This document shows, in pieces, positions 44,600-54,496 of a stretch of 64,000 bases of DNA. This DNA comes from Ypsolopha sequella (Eukaryota > Arthropoda > Insecta > Lepidoptera > Ypsolophidae). Location of the stretch: positions 11,517,201 through 11,581,200 of the forward strand of contig OW203985.1 of the NCBI GenBank assembly GCA_934047225.1, given 5' to 3'. Below the pieces are notes generated by a model. That model was not told the DNA's origin. It made no database searches and saw nothing but the letters and a program-made list of their open reading frames with translations. A program made the position numbers and the translations under genes. The number at the start of each line of letters is the position of its first letter. Position 1 is the stretch's first letter.

Positions 44600-46354
44600 T
44601 TAAACATTTTCCTCATTTGACATCAAACAATTAATCGCGTGTTTGAAATGAATGCCTTGTTCATACTGTATAATTTTCTTTAAAGAATTATTTAACTCGA
44701 GAGAAGATAACGCGGTTCCTATTTTTCGAGTATTTTTATTTCTTAAATTGTGACAAAACCTGAGCACATACGCCATAACTCTTGTCATTTTGTTTAAATC
44801 CGAAAATTTGTCGAGGAACTGATAAACATTGTCTTCCTTTCGTGTAATTAATGTTACCTTAGGGTGAGCAAACGCAGCCTCCTTCTTCATCTCGGGCAGT
44901 TGTTCTGAATCCGGTAAGGCAAGTTGATTGTTTTTAATGTCGTACTTACTGTTCAGTAGAAAATCTGGACCCTGCCACCATAACTTACAGTGAATGAGCT
45001 CTTCTGGGTTAGCCCCTCTGCTGATATAATCTGCTGGATTCTCGTTGCTGGTTACATAAAGCCAGTACCACCTTGAAGTTTGCTCTTGAATCACCTTGAC
45101 TCTATTGGCGACATATGCTTGAAGCTTCATTGGCTCTGTCGCTAGCCAAGCAAGTGCAATTTGAGAGTCTGAGTATAAATAAACACCCTGTATAAGAGTT
45201 TTTAGGCTTAGCGTATTGTACACTCTATTCATAAGCTTTGTTAATAGAAGCTCTAACCTTGGAATTGTAAGTGCATCCTTATTACGTGGGTTAATTCGAG
45301 ATTTAGAGCAGAGTAAAGTAAGCGAAGCCTTCCCTGTATTGTTGAGCACCCGGAGATATATACAACATCCGTAACCTGTTGTGCTTGAAGCATCAGAAAA
45401 CCCGATGAGTTGCGCAGCGGTTACATTTTTTGAAATATTTATGTTTCTATCAATATGTAGCGGTTGCGTGTTTGACAGTTTCTGAGCAAATCCTAACCAT
45501 TCAAGCCTTAAAGCTTCTGGTGGAATATCATTCCACCCTATTTTCTCTGGCCATAGTTTCTGCATAAACTCTTTAGCTTTTACTATCACAGGTGACATGA
45601 AATCTAACAGGTCAAAAAACTTTGAAATGTAACTTAATATTTGTCTTGTATTTGGGTACTCTAAATTAAAAGCTTCTGGGCAAGAAAATATAAAGCAGTC
45701 TTTTCTAACGTTTAGTGTTATTCCTAATGTTTTCATTAGATAAGCATCATTCTTTTGAAGACTAAATTCTTCAAATTGTTGTTTATCTGGGGAAATGCCA
45801 TCTAAAACCTGTTCAGAATTTGACGCCCATTTATGAGCTTGAAAACTCCCTTTACTTAGCAATTCGCATAATTGACGTTTAGCCTCGATGATAACATTCA
45901 AATCAGAGTGAGAATAGCAAGCGTCATCCACATATGTGCAGTTATTTAAAATGTAAGAAGCTAATGGGAATTCTTCTTTGTATCTGATTGCAAGTTCGTG
46001 TAAGCATCGAGTAGCTAGAAAGCTTGAGCTTTTTTGGCCGTATGTAACTGTATCTAATTGTATGTATTTTATTGGCTCGTTGATATCATTTCTCCACAAA
46101 ATATTTTGTAAACCTGCATGTTTTGGGTTCACAGTAATGCAACGAAACATTTGACGAATATCAGTGGTAAATGTATACTTTCCCAATCTAAATAAAAGCA
46201 TCATATCAAACAGTTCTTTTTGTACCGGAGGTCCATTAAGTAACATGTCGTTAAGGGCCAATTTTTTGTCGGTTCGCATATTTGCACCAAAAACTACTCT
46301 AGTTTTTGTTGTTTTGCTATTTTCATTATTAGTGGAAGATTTATAGCAACCCAA
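44600..46354 (-). pseudogene. BEL/Pao reverse transcriptase and RNase H
   Basis: 584 codons. RT part about residues 15-300: T-R-V-V-F, L-N-D-M-L-L-N-G-P, F-T-T-D-I-R-Q-M-F (motif A, D65), I-L-W-R, T-V-T-Y-G and the Y-V-D-D motif (D143, D144). Then G-I-T-L-N (in place of the usual L-G-L-x-W), F-F-D-L-L-D-F-M-S-P. RNase H from about residue 318: G-F-S-D-A-S, C-I-Y-L-R, S-K-S-R-I, I-P-R-L-E-L, Y-S-D-S-Q-I-A-L-A-W, and N-P-A-D-Y-I-S-R-G. It ends at a TAA (44600-44602), but the same frame continues into integrase, so this is a single nonsense mutation. A frameshift at about 46330-46350 separates it from upstream coding sequence. It is the only BEL/Pao RT in the window. Confidence 0.9.
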
Positions 46355-46596
46355 TGTATGGGAACCAATATTTTCGTCATTAAAGCATGAAACTTGGCAT
46401 ACTTGTTACTTAGGTGTACTGGAGTAGAAAACGCCCGGGATACAGCGGGTAACACTCTGCTGGGGGGGTTAGAGGGGGGGGAAGTTTCCTTACGCTGCGC
46501 CCTCTTTTGAGCCTCATATCTGCTCATTTATACCTATTAGGGCAAGTGTGGTGTCATTTTCAGATAAATAAAGGATGGCCAATCATTTTCTGGTAT

Positions 46597-46759
46597 ATAA
46601 AAAACACCTCTATATAGAAAAAAAAAGAAATACGACGCAAAATATGAAATATTATGAACAAAAAAAATCTAGAAATGTCATAAAAAACACATATAGAAAA
46701 AAAAAGAAATACGACGCAAAATATGAAATATTATGAACAAAAAAAAATCTAGAAATGTC
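46597..46759. repeat. 80-bp tandem duplication
   Basis: Two adjacent copies of a unit containing GAAATACGACGCAAAATATG and ATCTAGAAATGTC; they differ by A-run length. Likely recent slippage or duplication. Confidence 0.75.
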
Positions 46760-46919
46760 GATAAATTTCAAATGAGGGGTTTTCAAAGTCAAATTAAAAA
46801 AGAAAAAGTAGTACCGAACGACCCGATAGATGGTGCAGCTTGTACTAAAAGTGTCAATAAATGTGTTTCTGGCAACACTAGATTCATCTATTATTGCTAA
46901 CATCTATTGTTCTTTCCAT

Positions 46920-46986
46920 AGTGAATTCTTAGGGAAACTGTGTGTCCTATATTTTTACAATTAGCCACAACGCATGGACTGACCAT
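46920..46986 (-). pseudogene. Possible THAP-type first exon fragment
   Basis: Minus-strand ATG at 46986 starts M-V-S-P-C-V-V-A-N-C-K-N, with the C-x4-C spacing and V-x-N-C of THAP or similar zinc-finger starts, like the first exon at 5437. No partner exon with C-x2-H was found nearby. Weak. Confidence 0.25.
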
Positions 46987-47329
46987 GTTGAAAGTTGAAT
47001 GAAACACCAAGTAGAAAATAACACCATACACAACAAAATAAGAATAGTTTTGTGAAGAGTGTTGTTGGATTTTACACTTGACTTGAAATTTTTTAGCCCA
47101 CAAAATAATTGCTTCCCACAGATTAAAAAATAATCTTTGATTTTTGACACTTGAAAGCAGGGTTACGCCATCTATGTTTACCTCTGAAAGCTTGATCAAG
47201 GTCAGTCTGGAAAACCGCTCATTAGTAAAGATATCGACAAAAAAAAATATATTTAGAAAGCCACATTCATCCAAATTCCAACAATATAAATTTAATTGGA
47301 ATGATTTATGAAAAAATGTGAAAAAAAAA

Positions 47330-49064
47330 AGTTAACACAGCGCGGCAGAGCAACGCACTTACTTTTCTTGGAAAAATATTGACAACAAAAGCTACTTTTA
47401 TAGTCGGTAGGTTACCGTTGCTAGTCAAAATAGTGCCTTGCTCAGGTGTTAGCAAGCTGGGTAGGATAGAAAACCGTCAACCCTATGTTCCGTAATCGGG
47501 CTACCTACTTAAAACTAAATGTTATTTAAGAGCGTTATTTTTTTAATACATTGACTAAATCCACCCACTATCTAAGGAACTTTGGGTTTAATTTTTTGGC
47601 CACTGTCACTGACAAATAATTCCAACATTGGTGACCCTAACGCAAGAAAATGGTGATCACGCCAGAAGAACCTGCGAAATGCATCGTCCAAACGCAGATA
47701 CAAGCCCAAGTTTTATCGGCGCCAAAAAACAGAGTCTGTAGTTGCAACTATCTCAATCAAAACATGAGTGCCACCTTTCTGGCAACAAAAGCCTGAACTT
47801 TGGTTTGCGTGATTTAAAAAAAAAAAACAAAAGATGGGAGATGAAAGAAAATGTGACTTAGTCGTTGGGCAACTTGAAGCAGCCGATCTGAATGAAATCA
47901 TCCTCTCTCTTACTACCAAAAACCGGTAAATTCGACGCAATGAAATTGCGTCTACTTGAAGTATACAAGAAATCAGAAGCAAAATAGTTACAAAAATTAC
48001 CAAGCGAAATGGTACTTGGAAACCAAAAACCATCGCAACTGCTGCGATGAATGCGTGTACTCGCTTGAACCATTATCAATAATGCAACACTAAAGATGCT
48101 TTGGCTCTGTCATTTGGCTGCCTCAGCTTAAACTGTTTTAATTATCAGTAATGAAAATGATTTAGATGTACTAGCAGCAGTGGCAGACAAAATTTGCGAT
48201 CAAGTTCAAGAAGTCCAATCTGTCTGCTCATGTCAAGCATCAACATCAAGTAATATTTGTCAGGATAAACTGCTCAACAAGATTGTCGCATTATCACAAG
48301 AAATTGCTGCAATGAATTTCAATCGTTCGAGAAATCCTCTGAGACCTCAGCGATATCCCAGAAATTACTCATGTTCTCACGCCTCATCCCAACCACGCAA
48401 CGAAAATGCAAATGTTGCTATCATTATCGCTTTAAAAACCGATCATATTCATGTCGACCACTATGCAATTTTAAAAAGAACAAACATTCCGAAAGCTTAA
48501 TATGATACATGCTGAGGCGGAAGCAGGGGTCAACAAAATTATCAGAAGCCAAATCAAGCAGACTACTTTTTTTCATTGACATGGGAGCAAATATGCCAGT
48601 TCTTTCTGCTCAGAATAAAGATAAAAATCCAAAAACTCCAAACAACTATTTATATGCGGCAAATAGAACATCCATTCCTAGACGGATTTTGAAAAGATCG
48701 TTCATAAACTTACGAGTTTATAATTGCAACAGTCAGTCGTCCGATAAACGGTGCTGATTTTCTGCAATATCACAATCTTATCGTCGATCTTCATGAACGC
48801 AAGCTCATAGACAAGCGAACGAATCTATCTATACAGGGCTGCATTAATGCAAAGGCTTTAATCTCAACGAACCAAACCACAAAATATTGGTTAACCACAC
48901 AAAAGTCAGATCTAAAACGATCAGACCAAGCCATCAATATCAACTTAAAGCAAAACTACTACTGGAAAACCTTTGAAGTGAAAATCGAGCAAACAACAAG
49001 CAAGAGAATTACTACAAAAACAGCCGCAGCAGAAAGAAGAAGAGAGAGGCGCTAAAAACCCAAT
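47330..49064 (+). pseudogene. Ty3/gypsy gag-protease remnant (plus strand)
   Basis: An LTR-like end ...CCAACA stops at 47627 and is followed by TTGGTGACCCTAACG, a common insect gypsy primer-binding sequence. Gag traces follow: V-P-P-F-W with E-L-W-F-A at about 47768-47812. A helical segment follows at 48180 on (A-D-K-I). In a second frame there is C-Y-H-Y-R-F and C-x6-C-R-P-L-C-N-F around 48420-48460, the H/C cluster of gypsy gag. Protease follows in 48509-48757 with F-I-D-M-G-A-N, where the usual D-T-G is D-M-G, then G-A-D-F-L (48763) and V-D-L. Several frameshifts. RT onward is missing, and the young BEL/Pao element inserted at its 3' side. Confidence 0.65.
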
Positions 49065-49069
49065 GCTGT

Positions 49070-49276
49070 TGTTAACGCCTGATGTAAAACTATTAGCAAG
49101 CATCAATGCGGTTTTTCTCGGAGTTTATTTTTATCAAATGTACCTTCACTTCAATTCTGTCAGTGCATACGAACGCTTGTTTTCTTTTACTAAATTATAA
49201 AAAAACACTGTATAAAGGACAATACAAACCTAAATTGTATTCGGAAGTTTCATTCGTGTACACCTGTTCATGAACA
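49070..49276 (+). repeat. 5' LTR of the young BEL/Pao element
   Basis: 207 bp, TGTTAACGCC ... CATGAACA. A TATA-like TGTATAAAGG is at about 49209-49218. One base different from the 3' LTR. Confidence 0.92.
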
Positions 49277-49278
49277 TC

Positions 49279-49295
49279 TGGCGACCGTGACAGGA
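49279..49295 (+). promoter_or_regulatory. Primer-binding site, tRNA-Arg type
   Basis: TGGCGACCGTGACAGGA lies two bases after the LTR. It is complementary to a tRNA 3' end ...TCCTGTCACGGTCGCCA, which from family knowledge is a tRNA-Arg, a usual BEL/Pao primer. Confidence 0.7.
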
Positions 49296-50241
49296 CCATC
49301 AAAATTCTTCGAAAAAGAAGCAATATTCGGTTGGTCAAACCGGCCGGAGCGTGACGCCATTATATACAAGTCAATACGTCGCTGCTAGCTGCCGTTTCCA
49401 GCTACGAAATCAACATCCAATTCATCCACGGGATACTTGAAGGTCCAGCCATTGCAGCCATCGCCGGTCCATCGATCAGCAACCAGCATCGAACCGCAGC
49501 CAGGCCAATGCAGCTAAGTGCCCTTCCTATTTTTTATCCCGTCCAGTAACTACACCAAAATTTCCGAACCAGACCTATTTACCTATCTATGGACGTCTGT
49601 TTGTAAGCTATATACTTGTGCAAATTTCTTTTATACAGTTACCAAACGTAAATCAAACATTCAATTCATTTAAATTCATCCCCATATTATTTATCGTAGT
49701 GTGAATTTCTACCCAAGTTACATAAAAGTTACCGATTTACCTTACTAGTTACTATTTACCTAATTATTTTTACCTATTTACCAAGGTCTTTATTCCTATT
49801 TCAGCAACATAATAACTGATGTTCTACAAACTTACAAAGTGTAAATAGTAACCTATAGTAGAATTTTGTTCCCTTCTTTGTGTTTATTTATTTTACAATC
49901 AATATTCACTTGTTTCGCCGAAACATTCCAGGCATATCTTGCGTACTCGAACGTTACCTACGACGAGCCGCGATAAATCGAGCCATTGCGGACCCTCAAA
50001 AGGAGCAGGTCAAACGCAGACAGAACTCGCGGTTAAGGTGACGCCTAGTCGAGGAGCGTGAGACAAATTTTATTACTTTATTTAGGACTCGTATTTTCAA
50101 ACAATATTTTTATTTTCTTTGCATTGAGTTTCATTTCCATGGTAAACAAACGTTGTATTTATGTGTTTTTAAGTCATTTAAATAGTGTTTATTACTAGCA
50201 AACTCTTATTACATTGCATACATATTAAATTCTGGTAAACA
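49296..50241 (+). other. 5' leader of the young BEL/Pao element
   Basis: About 950 bp between primer-binding site and ORF start, with no ORF of note; probably holds dimerisation/packaging signals, which I cannot point to. The ORF ATG at 50242 is preceded by GGTAAACA, a plausible insect start context. Confidence 0.6.
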
Positions 50242-53200
50242 ATGGGAGGTGAAACTATTGCAAAAGATCAGCAAATTTTACAAGATTTGTTTGTAAAACG
50301 TAGTTCAGTAAAGGGCCAAATTACAAAATTCAAGAACTATGTATTTCAACTCAGTTCAAAGAGTACGCTGACGACTACAGAGTTAGCCGAATTATCACTT
50401 AGACTTACTAAATTTGAGACACTTTCAAATCGATTTGACGACTTGCAAAGTCAAATAGAGGTGATGACTCCTAGTAATTTAACTAACGAATTAGATGAGC
50501 GAGATGACATTGAGCAGTCATTTATTTCAAACATTGCCTTAGCCCAGAGCTTAATTCAAAAACAAAACGCGAGTGTTCGTCAAAATGAAAGCCTGAATTC
50601 GAGTCACTCAGCATCAGCTCATAGTAATCTCGATCACCATGAAGTTGGATTTAAACTGCCTCAAATACAAATTGCGCAGTTCGACGGATCATTCTTTCGT
50701 TGGCTTGAGTTCCGTGACACATTCTTATCTTTAATTCACAACAATGAGCGTATTGCTCCGATTCATAAATTTCATTACCTTATGTCATACTTAACGGGTG
50801 ATGCAGCACGCATAATTTCTAACTTAGAGGTTTCTAGCGCTAATTATACAAATGCTTGGAAATTATTATGCGATCGATATGATAATAAGCGTCAGTTGAT
50901 AAATCATCATTTAAATTCGTTGCTAAACATTCAACCAATTAGTCGCGTATCCGATAAATCGCTGAGATTTTTAGTGGATCACGTCACAAAAAACCTACGA
51001 GCACTGTGCAGCCTTGGACAGCCTACAGACAAGTGGGATGTTTTGATCATCCATATGATGAGCTCCAAGCTGGACAATCACACATCTCTGAAATGGGAGG
51101 AATGGCGTGGTACATTGAAAGACTATCCCAACCTAGATCAATTTTATAAATTTTTACTCGATCGTGCTGATGTTCTGGAATCTGTATATCGGAACTCCTA
51201 TAGTAATAAGTCAACTCCGTCCACATCTAAGGCTCAGGCCCATAATTCTAAACCATACACAAAATCTTTTGCATGCACCAGCGGTGAAAATACCAATACT
51301 GTGACTCCTCCTTCTAAAACATGCGTTGTTTGTAGTGAAGGGCATCGTATTTACGACTGTCCTACCTTCATAGCAAAAAGCGTAGAGGAGCGTATAGCTG
51401 AAGTACATAGGTTGAAGCTGTGCCTAAACTGTTTGAGAAGCGGTCACGTTATACAAAAATGCGTGATGGGCCCATGTCGTATATGCAAAGGAAGACATAA
51501 TAGCCTCATACACAAACCCGTCAATATAATCAACAATAATGCTTCCATTTCCAGTGCTGTTGAGACAATGTCCGCCAGCACTGACGATACTACAGTCAAC
51601 TTTTCAAAGCAAAATTCAAATAAAGTGTTGCTGTCTACAGCTTTCATTGAGGTTGTGAATCCTCGAACGAATCAAAGAGAAAAGGTTCGCGCCCTCTTAG
51701 ATTGTGGTTCCGAGTCTTCATTTATCTCCCAATCTCTCAAGGACAAACTGTCTTTACCTATAAATTCTAATTGCCTAGTCAACGTTGTAGGCATTGGCAA
51801 CAATCACACTGGGCAGGTCAAAGAAACCTGTGTAGCTCAATTGAAGTCACTAGTTACTAACTTTAATGTAACATCAGGCTTCTTTGTTTTACCTAAAATA
51901 ACAGGTAATCTACCCAGGCTACCTATAGATATATCAAAGCTAAAAATACCAAAAGATATTCACCTTGCAGACCCTAAGTTTCACCAGCCAGCGCCGACTG
52001 AAGTCCTCATCGGTGCCGATCTCTTCTGGGATATTCTTGGCCGCGATCAACGTTCTCTCGGTCTCAATCATCCTAAATTAAGAAGCTCCCAGTTTGGTTG
52101 GATTATATCAGGTCCTATTCCTACAAATATCTCTAGTAACACAATTGTTCAATGCAACCATTCAGTCATTTCAAGATCGTTGAATGATGACGATATCCAA
52201 GTAGAGTTACATTCTTTCAGTGATGCATCCCAGAACGCATACGGAGCTTGCATCTATCTGCGCTCTGTAGATTCTGATAATAAGGTTACCATCAAATTAC
52301 TCTGTTCCAAATCTAAGGTGGCCCCAATTAAAGCCACTACCATTCCGCGCCTTGAGCTATGCGCCGCTTTATTGGCTGCCAAGTTATGTAAAGCCGTCAG
52401 AGAATCATTAAGATTCGATATACAAACCCAAGTTCATTGGTGCGACTCCACAATCGTGCTAGCTTGGCTCCATAGCAGCTTCCAAAATTTAAAAACTTTT
52501 GTCGCAAATCGGATATCAGAAATCTGCGAACTTACAAACTCTGCTTCTTGGCGTTATGTACCAACTTCTTCTAATCCTGCCGATCTGATATCCCGGGGAA
52601 TAAGTCCAGACCAACTAAGTAGCGCAATGCTATGGTGGTCAGGTCCGTCGTATCTTGCTGAACCTGAAATCGCTTGGCCTATCTTAAATAATAATAAAGT
52701 AGATTTACAAAACTTACCTGAAACTAAAATTAAATCAACTCTAACAAACTTAACAACTAGCAAAGATCCAATAATACATATAGAAAACTACTCTAGCCTA
52801 ACTAAATTAAAACGAATACTTGCCTATTCGTTACGCTTCATACATAATATGAGAAATTCAAATGATCGACTTTCTGGTCCTTTATCTGTTGACGAGTTAA
52901 ATGCATCTTTTATTAATTTGTGTCGCTTGTCACAACGAGAATCATTTTTACTTGAATATGACTTGCTTGCTAGCAAAAAATCACTGAGTCCTAAATCTCC
53001 TATTTTATCACTGACTCCATTTTTTAGTGATGATCGAGTTATTCGAGTAGGTGGTCGATTGGAAGCGTCTGATTTTAATTTTGACAAAAAACATCCCGTG
53101 CTTTTGCATGCTGCTCATCATTTTACGAAAATTTTATTTGAACAAGAGCACATACGTAACCTACACGCTGGACCACAATTGTTACTAGCAACTGTTCGAG

Positions 53201-54258
53201 AGTTTGTGTGGCCGATAAATGGTAGACGTCTAGCTCGACGCATAGTCCATAATTGTTTCAAGTGTAGACGACTACAAGGTAAGACTATGAAGCCCATGAT
53301 GGGTAACTTGCCCTCTCAACGTGTCACGCCAGACTTCCCATTTAAAACAGTCGGTTTAGATTTTACCGGGCCATTCTTTATTGTAAGCAAGAAAGGTCGT
53401 GGTGCCAAAGTTATAAAATGCTATCTCTGCCTGTTCGTCTGTTTAAGATACAAATGTGTGCATCTTGAAGCCGTTAGCGATCTGTCAAAGGACGCTTTCG
53501 TTATGACATTTCGTAGATTTGTTTCACGTAGAGGCAAGCCAACTGAAGTGTTCTGTGACAACGGACGTAATTTTGTAGCCGGTGCTAAAGAAATAAATCA
53601 ATTTTTGAAAGCCAACGCAGATTCTTTATCTGATTTTGCAAGTGAGGATGGAATCAAATTCCTTTTTTCTCCCGTTAATGCTCCACACTTCGGTGGAATC
53701 TTTGAAGCCGGTGTAAAGTCTGCAAAATTTCATGTCAAGCGCGTTATGGGTAACTCACACTTAACTTTTGAAGAACTAACCACTCTTTTCGCACAAGTAG
53801 AGGCTATATTGAACAGCCGTCCGCTCTGTCCTTTATCGTCCTCTCCTGATGATTTCCTTTGCCTGACTCCCGGAAACTTTCTCATTGGTCGGGCTCTTAC
53901 TGCAATACCTTCACCTGCTCTGGAGGACTGCAGCCCAAACAACCTGCAGCGCTACGCTAGACTGCAGCAAATACATCTTCATTTCTGGCAACGTTGGCAG
54001 CGTGAATATATAGCCGAGTTGCAACAGCGCCACAAATGGAAGAGCAACTCTTCAAGCCCAAACGTAGGAGACTTGGTACTTCTGCAAGAAGACGATGTTC
54101 CACCTCTCTGCTGGAGGCTCGGACGAATTTCAAGACTATTCTATGGTCCCAAGGATGGAATACCCCGAGTTGCCGATGTGACCACACCAAGAGGTTGCCT
54201 GCGCCGCCCCTTAGTTCGCTTGTGTCTCTTGCCTACTCTAGAAGAACTAGAAGGTTGA
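50242..54258 (+). CDS. BEL/Pao Gag-protease-RNase H-integrase polyprotein without RT (1338 aa)
   Basis: Residues 1-340: Gag with a coiled N-terminus and the conserved F-D-G-S-F-F-R-W-L-E-F segment. 361-423: zinc knuckles C-V-V-C, C-L-N-C-x4-H-x4-C and C-R-I-C-x5-H. Aspartic protease from about 480 (L-L-D-C-G-S-E-S-S, D487; D-C-G in place of D-T-G is common in this group), followed by L-I-G-A-D and G-W-I-I-S-G at about 590-625. At about residues 636-646 the sequence passes straight into RNase H (H-S-F-S-D-A-S, D661; P-R-L-E-L-C-A-A-L-L; W-C-D-S-T-I-V-L-A-W). RT motifs (V-V-F-D, T-D-I, Y-V-D-D) are missing. Integrase: zinc region with C-F-K-C, G-L-D-F-T-G (D1040), F-C-D-N-G (D1106), F-E-A-G (E1155), then N-S-R-P and S-P-N-V-G-D. 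No stop or frameshift anywhere. The deletion is in frame. The old BEL/Pao copy at 44600-46354 shows what is missing. Confidence 0.9.
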   Translation: MGGETIAKDQQILQDLFVKRSSVKGQITKFKNYVFQLSSKSTLTTTELAELSLRLTKFETLSNRFDDLQSQIEVMTPSNLTNELDERDDIEQSFISNIALAQSLIQKQNASVRQNESLNSSHSASAHSNLDHHEVGFKLPQIQIAQFDGSFFRWLEFRDTFLSLIHNNERIAPIHKFHYLMSYLTGDAARIISNLEVSSANYTNAWKLLCDRYDNKRQLINHHLNSLLNIQPISRVSDKSLRFLVDHVTKNLRALCSLGQPTDKWDVLIIHMMSSKLDNHTSLKWEEWRGTLKDYPNLDQFYKFLLDRADVLESVYRNSYSNKSTPSTSKAQAHNSKPYTKSFACTSGENTNTVTPPSKTCVVCSEGHRIYDCPTFIAKSVEERIAEVHRLKLCLNCLRSGHVIQKCVMGPCRICKGRHNSLIHKPVNIINNNASISSAVETMSASTDDTTVNFSKQNSNKVLLSTAFIEVVNPRTNQREKVRALLDCGSESSFISQSLKDKLSLPINSNCLVNVVGIGNNHTGQVKETCVAQLKSLVTNFNVTSGFFVLPKITGNLPRLPIDISKLKIPKDIHLADPKFHQPAPTEVLIGADLFWDILGRDQRSLGLNHPKLRSSQFGWIISGPIPTNISSNTIVQCNHSVISRSLNDDDIQVELHSFSDASQNAYGACIYLRSVDSDNKVTIKLLCSKSKVAPIKATTIPRLELCAALLAAKLCKAVRESLRFDIQTQVHWCDSTIVLAWLHSSFQNLKTFVANRISEICELTNSASWRYVPTSSNPADLISRGISPDQLSSAMLWWSGPSYLAEPEIAWPILNNNKVDLQNLPETKIKSTLTNLTTSKDPIIHIENYSSLTKLKRILAYSLRFIHNMRNSNDRLSGPLSVDELNASFINLCRLSQRESFLLEYDLLASKKSLSPKSPILSLTPFFSDDRVIRVGGRLEASDFNFDKKHPVLLHAAHHFTKILFEQEHIRNLHAGPQLLLATVREFVWPINGRRLARRIVHNCFKCRRLQGKTMKPMMGNLPSQRVTPDFPFKTVGLDFTGPFFIVSKKGRGAKVIKCYLCLFVCLRYKCVHLEAVSDLSKDAFVMTFRRFVSRRGKPTEVFCDNGRNFVAGAKEINQFLKANADSLSDFASEDGIKFLFSPVNAPHFGGIFEAGVKSAKFHVKRVMGNSHLTFEELTTLFAQVEAILNSRPLCPLSSSPDDFLCLTPGNFLIGRALTAIPSPALEDCSPNNLQRYARLQQIHLHFWQRWQREYIAELQQRHKWKSNSSSPNVGDLVLLQEDDVPPLCWRLGRISRLFYGPKDGIPRVADVTTPRGCLRRPLVRLCLLPTLEELEG

Positions 54259-54284
54259 AAAGAAGATTTTCAACGGGGGCAGGA

Positions 54285-54491
54285 TGTTAACGCCTGATGT
54301 AAAACTATTAGCAAGCATCAATGCGGTTTTTCTCGGAGTTTATTTTTATCAAATGTACCTTCACTTCAATTCTGTCAGTGCATACGAACGCTTGTTTTCT
54401 TTTACTAAATTATAAAAAAACACTGTATAAAGGACAATACAAACCTAAATTGTATTCGGAAGTTTCATTCGTGTACACCTGTGCATGAACA
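54285..54491 (+). repeat. 3' LTR of the young BEL/Pao element
   Basis: 207 bp, preceded by the purine-rich CGGGGGCAGGA (54274-54284) and followed by the GCTGT duplication. Confidence 0.92.
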
Positions 54492-54496
54492 GCTGT

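Larger units (their letters stand above)
39331..46527 (-). mobile_element. Degenerate BEL/Pao retrotransposon, split by a solo LTR
   Basis: Minus-strand pol: RT-RNase H-integrase zinc (46354-44600), integrase core (44599-43740) and integrase C-terminus (39734-39331). A 4.0-kb solo LTR (39739-43739) sits between the last two. Gag is missing; a short out-of-frame piece at 46527-46294 leads into RT. No LTRs of its own were recognised. Confidence 0.85.
49070..54491 (+). mobile_element. Young BEL/Pao element, 5422 bp, lacking reverse transcriptase
   Basis: LTRs at 49070-49276 and 54285-54491 (207 bp each) differ by one base in my comparison (CCTGTTCATG against CCTGTGCATG). The target duplication is GCTGT (49065-49069 and 54492-54496). 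Primer-binding site TGGCGACCGTGACAGGA at 49279-49295 and polypurine tract CGGGGGCAGGA before the 3' LTR are both present. One uninterrupted ORF (50242-54258) encodes gag, protease, RNase H and integrase. The RT domain expected between protease and RNase H is absent, and the total is about 1-1.5 kb shorter than usual BEL/Pao elements. The near-identity of the LTRs means recent insertion of this RT-less form, with RT supplied in trans. Confidence 0.9.

Noticed and set aside
47713..48079. Minus-strand ORFs of 106 and 73 codons
   Set aside because: They lie opposite the plus-strand gypsy gag remnant, which has recognisable motifs; the minus frames have none.
49070..54491. Retrovirus with an envelope gene
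   Set aside because: The ORF ends right after the integrase C-terminal motifs, and only 26 bases separate it from the 3' LTR, so there is no env. The RT domain is also missing.
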